NCBI GenBank assembly: GCA_021604885.1
Contig: BQJV01000127.1
Span: 1-8,236, forward strand
Direction: 5' to 3'
Length of the DNA stretch: 8,236 bases
From: Acidimicrobiales bacterium
Lineage (GTDB): Bacteria; Actinomycetota; Acidimicrobiia; Acidimicrobiales; Aldehydirespiratoraceae
Position numbers and translations under genes: made by a program. Position 1 is the first letter of the stretch. Each line of letters begins with the position of its first letter. This document shows positions 1 to 6,112 of the stretch, piece by piece. The notes below the pieces were generated by a model. That model saw nothing but the letters and a program-made list of their open reading frames with translations. It searched no databases and was not told where the DNA came from.

Positions 1-1
1 G

Positions 2-1309
2 CACGAGATGCGTTTCTCGTCGCCCGCCGACGCGATCACTGCAGGCATCGGCATGGTCCACCAGGAGTTCCGGCTGGTGCCGACGTTCACCGTTGCGGAG
101 AACGTCGTCCTCGGCGCCGCGCCGACGATCGTCAATCGCGGCGAGATCAACGAAGCTGTGCGCGAGCTCGCCGAACGCTTCGGGTTCCACGCCGACCCCG
201 AACGCCCGGTCTGGCAACTCTCGATGGGCGAACGCCAGCGCGTGGAGATTCTGAAGGCACTCTGGCGCGACGCGAAGGTGCTGATCCTCGACGAGCCGAC
301 AGCGGTCCTCACACCGCAGGAGGCCGAGGAGCTGGGCGCGGTCCTGCGCCGGATGGTCGCCGAGGGCCGTTCGGTGATCTTCATCTCACACAAGCTCGAC
401 GAGGTCACCTCCTTCTGCGATGAAGCCACGGTGCTGCGAGGCGGCGCAACGGTCGCCGCCTCGGTGGAGGTCGCCGCAGTCGACGCCGCCGAGCTCGCCG
501 CCCTCATGGTCGGTGAGGTCGAGGATGCCCCCGTCAACGAACGGGTCACCATGGCCGGCGACGTCGCGATGTCGGTCAAGGCACTCACCGTCGTCGACAC
601 CCGGGGGATCACCGCGGTCGACAACGTCTCGCTCGAGGTCCGGGCCGGCGAGATCGTCGGCATCGCCGGTGTGGCCGGCAACGGCCAACGGTCCCTCACC
701 GATGCGATCGCCGGTCTCGAGCGACCCGATGCGGGCACGGTGACCGTCATGGGGAAGGACGTCACGAACTCGTCGCCTCGCCAACGCCACGCGGCGGGGC
801 TCGCCTACGTGCCGGAGGACCGGCTCGGCGTCGGCCTCGCCCCGAAGCTTCCCATCACGGAGAACTCCGTGATGCGCTCCTACCGACGCCTACGCCGGGG
901 CCCGATGCTCTCCTGGAACGCGGCCCGGGACTTCTGCGACGGGCTCATCGAGCGCTTCGAGGTGAAGGTCGGCAAGATCGAGTCGCCCATGGCATCGCTC
1001 TCCGGCGGCAACCTCCAGCGGCTGCTGCTCGGCCGCGAGCTGTCCGACGATCCCGACGTGATCGTCGCCTCGCAGCCCACGCGCGGGCTCGATGTCGCCG
1101 GCGTGCGGGCGATCCAGCAGCTGCTCGTCGAACAGCGCGACGCGGGCACCGGCGTGCTGATGGTCTCCGAGGATCTCGACGAACTGCTCGCCCTGTCGGA
1201 TCGGATCCTGGTCATGGTCGAGGGACGGATCGTCGGCGCGTTCGACGCCCGCACGACCAGCCGCGCCGAGATCGGCGAAGCGATGATCGGCGCAGGGGCT
1301 TCCGCATGA
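2..1309 (+). CDS. Nucleoside/sugar-type ABC transporter ATP-binding protein (NupO-like), 5'-truncated by window edge
   Basis: This is the energising subunit of an ABC importer, with two tandem nucleotide-binding domains on one chain as in NupO, RbsA and MglA. The reading frame is open to the window edge, so the true start and first Walker A lie upstream. Numbering from the first visible ATG (base 8), domain 1 shows the Q-loop segment GMVHQEF (15-21), signature LSMGERQR (71-78), Walker B LILDEPTAVL (about 92-101) and switch motif ISHKLDEV. Domain 2 has a Walker A without lysine (GVAGNGQR), signature LSGGNLQR and a Walker B-like IVASQPTRGLDV without the acidic pair. That degeneracy is normal for the second domain of this family, so it is not decay. 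The two permease genes follow after 13 nt. Nucleoside rather than sugar substrate is inferred from the pairing with BMP-type permeases; the binding lipoprotein is not in view. Confidence 0.93.
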   Translation, partial: HEMRFSSPADAITAGIGMVHQEFRLVPTFTVAENVVLGAAPTIVNRGEINEAVRELAERFGFHADPERPVWQLSMGERQRVEILKALWRDAKVLILDEPTAVLTPQEAEELGAVLRRMVAEGRSVIFISHKLDEVTSFCDEATVLRGGATVAASVEVAAVDAAELAALMVGEVEDAPVNERVTMAGDVAMSVKALTVVDTRGITAVDNVSLEVRAGEIVGIAGVAGNGQRSLTDAIAGLERPDAGTVTVMGKDVTNSSPRQRHAAGLAYVPEDRLGVGLAPKLPITENSVMRSYRRLRRGPMLSWNAARDFCDGLIERFEVKVGKIESPMASLSGGNLQRLLLGRELSDDPDVIVASQPTRGLDVAGVRAIQQLLVEQRDAGTGVLMVSEDLDELLALSDRILVMVEGRIVGAFDARTTSRAEIGEAMIGAGASA

Positions 1310-1322
1310 TGGTCGGCCGCCC

Positions 1323-2396
1323 ATGAAGAAGCTCGTGCTCGTCCGCCGCGAGACTCCGACGCGAGGTGGTCAGCCGGCCGCGTTCCTCGCCGGACTGATC
1401 TTCGCCCTCCTCGTCGGCGCCCTGCTGTTGCTCGTGACGGGCGACCCCGTACTCGACGTCTACGAGCGCATGTGGGAGCGCAGCCTCGGCTCGACGGACA
1501 CGTGGAGCTCCACGTTCAACCGGGCCATCCCGCTCGCCCTCGCCGGGCTCGCCGTGTCGATCGCCGCGACCATGGGCCTCTGGAACATCGGCGCCGAGGG
1601 ACAGATCCTCTTCGGAGCGACCGCCGCCACGCTCGTCGGCCGCATCTTCCCCGACGCGCCCGGGCCGGTACTCATCATCCTCATGCTTCTCGCCGCCGCA
1701 GTCGGCGGTGCCCTGTGGGCCCTCGGCCCCGGGCTCGCGCGGGCCGAGATCGGTGTCAGCGAGATCATCACGACCCTGATGCTCACCGAGGTGGCAATCA
1801 GGCTGATCACCTATCTCGAGCAGGGACCGTGGAAGGACCCGGAGGGATTCGGCTTCCCGAACGTCACCGCTCGACCGGAGCAGGCCGAGCTCGGTGACCT
1901 CTGGGACCGCACCCACATCGGCGTGCTCATCGCGCTCGCGGTCATCGCCGGATTCGCATGGTTCCTCAATCGCAGTGTCTGGGGCTACGAGCTGCGCATC
2001 GCCGGTTCATCGGCGAAGACCGCCACCTACGCGGGGATCTCGATGCGGCGAAAGGTGCTCGGCGTGATGCTGCTGTCCGGCGCCGTCGCCGGCTTCGCGG
2101 GCGGCATCGAGCTGACCGGCACGGCGGTGCGCCTCAACACCCAGATCTCCAACGGCTACGGGTTCGCCGGCATCATCGTCGCCGCGCTCGCCCTCATGCG
2201 ACCGAGCGGCGTGCCGTTCGTGGCGCTCGCCTTCGGCGCGGTCCAGGTCGGCGGCCAGAGCATCCAGACATCGCTGGGCGTCTCCCCCGCAGTCGCGACG
2301 ATCCTGCAGGCGCTGATCCTCTTCGGCGCGATCGGCGCCGCGGTGTTCTCCAACTATCGGGTGCAGGCCGTCGAGCGTCAGGTGGTGGCCACATGA
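1323..2396 (+). CDS. BMP-family ABC transporter permease (NupP/YufP-like)
   Basis: This is an inner-membrane permease of the BPD_transp_2 family and forms one half of the channel of a nucleoside-type ABC importer. The 357-residue product has a charged cytoplasmic N-terminus (KKLVLVRR), a first helix at about 19-40, and the family hallmark NIGAEGQ at 88-94 after the second helix group. Several more hydrophobic segments follow, including GPVLIILMLLAAAVGGALW, a helix near HIGVLIALAVIAGFAWFL and a C-terminal ILQALILFGAIGAAVF. Length and order fit the NupP class. The start is the first in-frame ATG after the ATPase stop, 13 nt away; no strong Shine-Dalgarno is visible, so translational coupling is likely. 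The stop overlaps the next permease start (ATGA). The exact substrate cannot be told from sequence alone. Confidence 0.93.
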   Translation: MKKLVLVRRETPTRGGQPAAFLAGLIFALLVGALLLLVTGDPVLDVYERMWERSLGSTDTWSSTFNRAIPLALAGLAVSIAATMGLWNIGAEGQILFGATAATLVGRIFPDAPGPVLIILMLLAAAVGGALWALGPGLARAEIGVSEIITTLMLTEVAIRLITYLEQGPWKDPEGFGFPNVTARPEQAELGDLWDRTHIGVLIALAVIAGFAWFLNRSVWGYELRIAGSSAKTATYAGISMRRKVLGVMLLSGAVAGFAGGIELTGTAVRLNTQISNGYGFAGIIVAALALMRPSGVPFVALAFGAVQVGGQSIQTSLGVSPAVATILQALILFGAIGAAVFSNYRVQAVERQVVAT

Positions 2397-3343
2397 TCCT
2401 CGGCGTCACCTTCACCGAGGACGCGGTGATCGGGCTGCTCGTCGCGGCCGTGCAGTTCGGCACGCTGCTGTACCTCGCCGCGCTCGGCGAGACCATCTCG
2501 GAGAAGGCCGGCGTCCTCAACCTCGGCGTCGAAGGGATGATGGCCACGGGCGCGGCGGTCGGCTTCATCGCCGGTGTGGAAACCGGAAGTCCGTGGATCG
2601 GTCTCATCGCCGGATCGGCGGCCGGGATGCTCCTCTCGATGCTGCACGCGTTCACGTCGGTCGGCCTGGGCGCCGACCAGGTGGTCAGCGGGCTCGCGCT
2701 GACCTTCCTCGGGCTCGGCTTCGCCGACTTCATCGGCGACGGCTACACCGACGACGAGCGACGGGCCCGCTTCGCCGATGTCGAGATCCCCGGGCTCGAC
2801 GACATCCCCTACGTGGGCGAGATCCTCTTCCGTCACTCGCCGGTCACCTACCTCGCGGTGATCTCCGGCATCGCCGCCTGGTTCATCCTCAATCGGACCG
2901 CCGCGGGTCTCGGTCTACGCGCCGTCGGCGAGACCGCCTCCACCGCCGATGCCGCCGGTCACTCCGTGCTGCGACTGCGCTTCGTCGCCGTCGGGATCGG
3001 AGGCGCATTCGCCGGCGCGAGCGGCGCCTACCTCACCACCTATCTGGTCGGCTCCTGGAGCCAGAACCTCACGGCCGGGCGCGGCTGGATCGCCATCGCC
3101 CTCGTGATCTTCGGCGCGTGGCGCCCGGGTCGGGTTGCCATCGGCGCCCTGCTCTTCGGCTTCACGCTGGCGCTCAAGAGTCGCCTCGTCATCTTCGAGA
3201 TCGACTTCTCCCCCCGACTCCTCGACATGGCGCCCTATCTGCTCACGATCATCGTGCTCGTCCTCATCTCCTACCGCGCCCGGAACCGGCCGTCGCCCGC
3301 ACCGGCCGCGATCGGCATCCCCTACCGCCGAGAAGAGCGCTGA
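2393..3343 (+). CDS. BMP-family ABC transporter permease (NupQ/YufQ-like)
   Basis: This is the second permease of the importer, 316 residues, expected to pair with the preceding permease and be driven by the upstream ATPase. The family hallmark AGVLNLGVEGMM lies at about 39-50 (compare NIGAEGQ in its partner). Hydrophobic stretches are spread through the chain, and the C-terminal half contains RAVGETASTADAAGH, the conserved cytoplasmic coupling-loop region of this family. I chose the ATG at 2393, which overlaps the previous stop by four bases (ATGA), because the product then begins with the normal N-terminus (MILGVTFTED). The frame is open further upstream to 1958, but that part reads as an arginine-rich shadow of the other permease. 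The tail is short and basic (PYRREER). Its stop overlaps the proposed start of the next gene. Confidence 0.93.
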   Translation: MILGVTFTEDAVIGLLVAAVQFGTLLYLAALGETISEKAGVLNLGVEGMMATGAAVGFIAGVETGSPWIGLIAGSAAGMLLSMLHAFTSVGLGADQVVSGLALTFLGLGFADFIGDGYTDDERRARFADVEIPGLDDIPYVGEILFRHSPVTYLAVISGIAAWFILNRTAAGLGLRAVGETASTADAAGHSVLRLRFVAVGIGGAFAGASGAYLTTYLVGSWSQNLTAGRGWIAIALVIFGAWRPGRVAIGALLFGFTLALKSRLVIFEIDFSPRLLDMAPYLLTIIVLVLISYRARNRPSPAPAAIGIPYRREER

Positions 3344-4161
3344 CCGGGCAGACGATCGAGACGTCGGCCGATCTGCTCGCCGGACTCGACCTCGATCCGG
3401 TCGGGGACGGTGCCTTCCTCGGCGCCGGGCTCGTCATGCCCCGCGCGGTATGGGTGTTCGGTGGGCTCGTCGCGGCGCAGGCGATGGTGGCCGCCGCGAC
3501 CACCGCCGACACGATGGTGCCGCGTTCCGTACGCGTGCGGTTCCTGCGCCAGGCCACACCCCACGAGCCGGTCCGCCACGACGTCACCGAGGTGTCGGAC
3601 TCCACCACCTTCGCCGATCGCCGGGTCGAGACCCGCTCGGGCGACGACCTCGTGGCGACCACGACGGTCGTGTTCCACACACCGGACGACACCGAGCTCG
3701 GCCATCAGCACTCGATGCCGGACGTCGCCGAACCCGACGACGCTGCCGCGATCGCCGGGGCCGGCTTCGAGACGATCGACCTGAACGATCCGCCCGCGCA
3801 CAGCCGCCGCCCGGCCGAGGCGCGACAGCTGCACTGGATGCGCGCCCGCGGGACGCCGCCGGACGACATCGTGTGCAACGCCGCGATGCTCACGATGGCG
3901 AGCGATCTGTTCCTCGTTGCGTCCGCGTGGCGGCCGGTCGACGGTCACTCGATCGTGCAGGTCGATCAGGTGATGTCGTTCGGTCTGGACTTCACGGTCT
4001 GGTTCCACCATCCCGTGACGATCGATTCCTGGCATCTCCTCGACGTCGACACGCCTTCGGCCGCGAACGGCAGATCGCTGAGCGTGGCCAACTGGTACCG
4101 GCCCGACGGGCTGCTCGTCGCCTCCGTGGCGCTCGACGCTGTGATGCGCGTCCGCCGCTAG
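3340..4161 (+). CDS. TesB-like acyl-CoA thioesterase family protein (double hotdog), unusual start
   Basis: The product resembles acyl-CoA thioesterase II (TesB), which hydrolyses acyl-CoA to fatty acid and CoA in the cytoplasm. The first hotdog runs from about residue 9 to 115, with the family pattern LLAGLDLDPVGDGAF, then PRAVWVFGGLVAAQAMVAAA and VRFLRQATP. The second runs from about 160 to 271, with WMRARG, MASDLFL, FTVWFHHP and DGLLVASVA. About 273 residues is normal for the family. No ATG, GTG or TTG occurs in frame between 3118 and 3436. The ATG at 3436 would remove the first strand, and the GTG at 3118 would add 74 residues read from inside the permease gene. I therefore propose CTG at 3340, overlapping the permease stop as CTGA, with a purine run (GAGAAGAG) just before it. 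Of the E. coli triad Asp204/Thr228/Gln278 only Asp is kept (D189); the other two positions align to G215 and L265. Activity and substrate are uncertain. Confidence 0.8.
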   Translation: MTGQTIETSADLLAGLDLDPVGDGAFLGAGLVMPRAVWVFGGLVAAQAMVAAATTADTMVPRSVRVRFLRQATPHEPVRHDVTEVSDSTTFADRRVETRSGDDLVATTTVVFHTPDDTELGHQHSMPDVAEPDDAAAIAGAGFETIDLNDPPAHSRRPAEARQLHWMRARGTPPDDIVCNAAMLTMASDLFLVASAWRPVDGHSIVQVDQVMSFGLDFTVWFHHPVTIDSWHLLDVDTPSAANGRSLSVANWYRPDGLLVASVALDAVMRVRR

Positions 4162-5861
4162 GCGAGACGGCTGTTGACGGCCGACACGATCGCTCGCAGC
4201 GAGGCCGACACGATCGACTCGTGGAGGCCGACACCCCAGACGACATCACGCGCACCGGTGTCGACCGCGACGTACGCGGCGGCCGTGGCATCGGATCCGG
4301 CGCCCATCGTGTGCTCCGTGTAGTCCGCGATCTTGCCCTCGAACAGGCCGGCTTCGTTGAGGCCGTGGACGAACGCGTCGATCGGGCCGTTGCCCTCGCC
4401 GGTGATCATCCGCTCCTCGCCGTCGACGATGAGTTTCGCCTCGAGCGTGGTGAGCCCGGAATCGATGGTGTCGCTCGTCGCGCGATGACCGACGATCTCG
4501 ACCTTCGGACGCTCCGGCTCGACGTATTCGGCCATGAAGTGGCGATGGATCTCGTAGGACGTGATCTCGGTACCGGAGTCCTCCGTCACCTTCTGGATCT
4601 TCTTCGAGAAGTCGACCTGGAGTCCGCGCGGGAGATCGAGCCCGTACTCGTGGAGGAGAACGTAGGAGACGCCGCCTTTGCCCGACTGGCTGTTGACGCG
4701 GATTACGGCCTCGTAGGAACGACCCAGATGGCGCGGGTCGATCGGCAGGTACGGCACGTCCCACGAGTCGTAGTTGCCGACCAGCTGCTCGCCGGGCTGC
4801 ACGTCGTAGATGTCGGCCATGCCCTTCTTGATGGCGTCCTGGTGACTGCCCGAGAACGCGGTGTAGACGAGATCGCCCACGTACGGGTGACGGGGGTCGA
4901 CCGACATGCGGTTCGAGAACTCGTAGACCCGGCGCATCTCGTCGATGTCGCTCATGTCGAGCCCCGGCTCGACGCCCTGGGTGAACAGGTTCAGGGCGAT
5001 CGTGATCACGTCGACGTTGCCCGTGCGCTCGCCGTTGCCGAAGAGGGTGCCCTCGACGCGATCGGCGCCGGCCATGAGCCCCATCTCGGCCGCGGCGACC
5101 GCGGTGCCGCGATCGTTGTGCGGGTGCAGCGACAACAGCACCGTGTCGCGGTTCTTGATGTCGCGGTCGAACCGCTCGATCATGTCCGCGTAGATGTTGG
5201 GCGTCGACATCTCGACCGTCGCCGGAAGGTTCAGGATCAGCGGCTTCTCGGCCATCGGCTGGAACACGTCCATGACCGCTTCGCACACCTCGATGGCGAA
5301 GTCCGGCTCCGTGCCCGTGTAGCTCTCCGGCGAATACTCCCAGCGGATGGAGTCCGGGTCGCTCGAACGCTCCAGGCCCTCGAGGCACACCTGGGCGCCG
5401 TTGACCGCGATGTCGATGATCCCCTGTCGGTCCGTGCCGAACACGACGCGACGCTGGGTGGTGGACGTGGAGTTGTAGAGGTGCACGATCGCGCTCGGGG
5501 CGCCCTCGATCGCCTCGAAGGTGCGATCGATCAGGTCCTTGCGCGCCTGGGTCAGCACCTGGATCGTGACGTCGTTCGGGATCAGACCGCCCTCGATGAG
5601 CTCGCGGACGAAGTCGAAATCGGTCTGGGACGCGGCCGGGAAACCGACCTCGATCTCCTTGAAGCCCATGCTCACCAGGAGGTCCCACATGCGCCGCTTG
5701 CGCGTCGCGTCCATCGGGTCGACGAGCGCCTGGTTGCCGTCACGAAGGTCGACGGAGCACCACACCGGAGCCGTCTCGAGACGTCGATTCGGCCAGGTGC
5801 GGTCGGGAAGCTCCACCGCCGGATAGGGGCGGTACTTCTCGAACGGCATCGTGCTGGTCAT
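4158..5861 (-). CDS. leuA: 2-isopropylmalate synthase (LeuA, long actinobacterial form)
   Basis: LeuA condenses acetyl-CoA with 2-oxoisovalerate to give 2-isopropylmalate, the first committed step of leucine biosynthesis. The 567-residue protein begins with the extension typical of the long form (FEKYRPYPAVELPDRTWPN). A TIM-barrel catalytic domain follows, with DLRDGNQ at 38-44 (R40 for catalysis, D41 for metal), HPHNDRG at 246-252 (metal ligands H246 and H248) and GNGERTGNVD at 275-284. A linker leads to the C-terminal leucine-sensing domain, about 430-567, containing GEGNGPIDAFVHGL and SDATAAAYVAV. The start ATG is preceded by AAGGAA on the minus strand, seven bases away. Expression is likely controlled by a leucine leader upstream, and activity by leucine binding to the C-terminal domain. 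Its stop shares the palindrome CTAG with the stop of the convergent thioesterase gene. Confidence 0.97.
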   Translation of the reverse strand: MTSTMPFEKYRPYPAVELPDRTWPNRRLETAPVWCSVDLRDGNQALVDPMDATRKRRMWDLLVSMGFKEIEVGFPAASQTDFDFVRELIEGGLIPNDVTIQVLTQARKDLIDRTFEAIEGAPSAIVHLYNSTSTTQRRVVFGTDRQGIIDIAVNGAQVCLEGLERSSDPDSIRWEYSPESYTGTEPDFAIEVCEAVMDVFQPMAEKPLILNLPATVEMSTPNIYADMIERFDRDIKNRDTVLLSLHPHNDRGTAVAAAEMGLMAGADRVEGTLFGNGERTGNVDVITIALNLFTQGVEPGLDMSDIDEMRRVYEFSNRMSVDPRHPYVGDLVYTAFSGSHQDAIKKGMADIYDVQPGEQLVGNYDSWDVPYLPIDPRHLGRSYEAVIRVNSQSGKGGVSYVLLHEYGLDLPRGLQVDFSKKIQKVTEDSGTEITSYEIHRHFMAEYVEPERPKVEIVGHRATSDTIDSGLTTLEAKLIVDGEERMITGEGNGPIDAFVHGLNEAGLFEGKIADYTEHTMGAGSDATAAAYVAVDTGARDVVWGVGLHESIVSASLRAIVSAVNSRLA

Positions 5862-5867
5862 GGCGGG

Positions 5868-5873
5868 TTCCTT
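5868..5873 (-). promoter_or_regulatory. leuA ribosome binding site
   Basis: The minus strand reads AAGGAA, with AAGGA seven bases before the ATG at 5861. It fixes the leuA start and shows that leuA, unlike its leader peptide, is translated from a Shine-Dalgarno site. Confidence 0.75.
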
Positions 5874-5925
5874 GCGGAGATTGGCTTGTGGAAAGGGTAT
5901 TGCGGGTTGGGATGGGTGTCGCGAA

Positions 5926-5942
5926 CGTGCCGGAAAAGCACG
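5926..5942 (-). other. Small hairpin / possible pseudoknot partner downstream of the leuA terminator-like stem
   Basis: On the minus strand CGTGC and GCACG flank a 7-nt gap and can form a 5-bp hairpin. The GGCACG at 5931-5926 is also complementary to CGTGCC at 5966-5961, at the top of the terminator-like stem. Pairing of the four loop bases TGCC with GGCA would give an H-type pseudoknot. A conserved pseudoknot (LEU element) is, from memory, reported upstream of actinobacterial leuA; whether this is the same structure is inference. Confidence 0.35.
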
Positions 5943-5973
5943 AAACCCCTCGGGCCCGTGGGCACGAGGGGTT
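5933..5973 (-). terminator. leuA leader terminator-like hairpin (attenuator)
   Basis: On the minus strand AACCCCTCG (5973-5965) pairs perfectly with CGAGGGGTT (5952-5944). Inside it, GCCC and GGGC can pair further after one mismatch. The stem is followed by TTTCGTGCTTTTCC, a T-rich but interrupted tail. It lies between the leucine leader peptide and leuA, where an attenuator is expected. The interrupted T tract makes it weaker than a textbook intrinsic terminator, so it may instead act as part of a folded regulatory RNA. Confidence 0.65.
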
Positions 5974-5975
5974 CG

Positions 5976-6000
5976 GCGAGCGCCGGTATGTGGCGCTCGC
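5976..6000 (-). promoter_or_regulatory. leuA leader hairpin abutting the leader-peptide stop
   Basis: GCGAGCGCC (6000-5992, minus strand) pairs over nine bases with GGCGCTCGC (5984-5976) around a 7-nt loop. It begins on the very next base after the leader-peptide TAG and ends two bases before the terminator-like stem. A ribosome paused on the leucine codons would cover its 5' arm, which suits a ribosome-sensing element. Confidence 0.65.
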
Positions 6001-6039
6001 CTACACGAGAAGAAGCAGGGTTGACTGTGGATGCTTCAC
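6001..6039 (-). CDS. leuL: Leucine leader peptide (MKHPQSTLLLLV) upstream of leuA
   Basis: A 12-codon reading frame on the minus strand, GTG AAG CAT CCA CAG TCA ACC CTG CTT CTT CTC GTG TAG, encodes four consecutive leucines (codons at 6018-6007), just before the stop. Slow decoding at these codons when charged leucyl-tRNA is scarce would signal leucine starvation to the hairpins that follow. The -10 box TAGGGT ends seven bases before the GTG, so transcription should start on the G of the GTG or one base earlier, making the peptide leaderless. There is accordingly no room for a Shine-Dalgarno. The peptide is presumed to have no function beyond being translated. The name leuL is used by analogy with classical leucine leader peptides. 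Confidence 0.82.
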   Translation of the reverse strand: MKHPQSTLLLLV

Positions 6040-6046
6040 GGGTTTC

Positions 6047-6074
6047 ACCCTACGGGAATCGGCAGAAGAGTCAA
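6047..6074 (-). promoter_or_regulatory. Promoter of the leuA leader transcript
   Basis: On the minus strand TTGACT (6074-6069) is followed, after 16 bases, by TAGGGT (6052-6047). This is a good match to a housekeeping sigma promoter of the actinobacterial TANNNT type. It predicts a transcript starting at 6040 or 6039, exactly at the leader-peptide GTG. Confidence 0.72.
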
Positions 6075-6079
6075 CATCG

Positions 6080-6106
6080 TTACGGATTCGCCGTCTCGGT
6101 TAGCGT
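6080..6106 (+). promoter_or_regulatory. Leaderless promoter of the divergent phosphatase gene
   Basis: TAGCGT at 6101-6106 fits the TANNNT -10 pattern. Its last base is six bases before the ATG, which puts +1 on the A at 6113. The -35 region is poor; TTACGG at 6080-6085, with a 15-nt spacer, is the best I see. No Shine-Dalgarno precedes the ATG, which supports leaderless translation. The -35 regions of this promoter and the leuA promoter are only about 5 nt apart. Confidence 0.5.
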
Positions 6107-6112
6107 GTCGCG

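Noticed and set aside
640..1100. Missing Walker A lysine and Walker B acidic pair in the second ABC domain
   Set aside because: These substitutions (GVAGNGQ and ASQPTRGLD) are the usual state of the second domain in this ATPase family, not a sign of decay.
1..1309. Apparent loss of the first Walker A motif in the ABC ATPase
   Set aside because: The frame is open to the window edge and the visible part starts just before the Q-loop, so the missing part is simply outside the window.
1212..1916. A 234-codon open frame on the - strand across the ATPase-permease junction
   Set aside because: The + strand genes here are clear family members. The antisense product is a run of charged residues without helices or motifs.
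4246..5688. A 480-codon open frame on the - strand in a second frame within leuA
   Set aside because: It is rich in Arg, Gly, Pro and His, with no domain; leuA in the overlapping frame is unambiguous.
5888..6103. A 71-codon open frame on the + strand across the leuA leader
   Set aside because: It overlaps the structured leader and its promoter on the opposite strand, has no family resemblance, and its start lacks a ribosome binding site.
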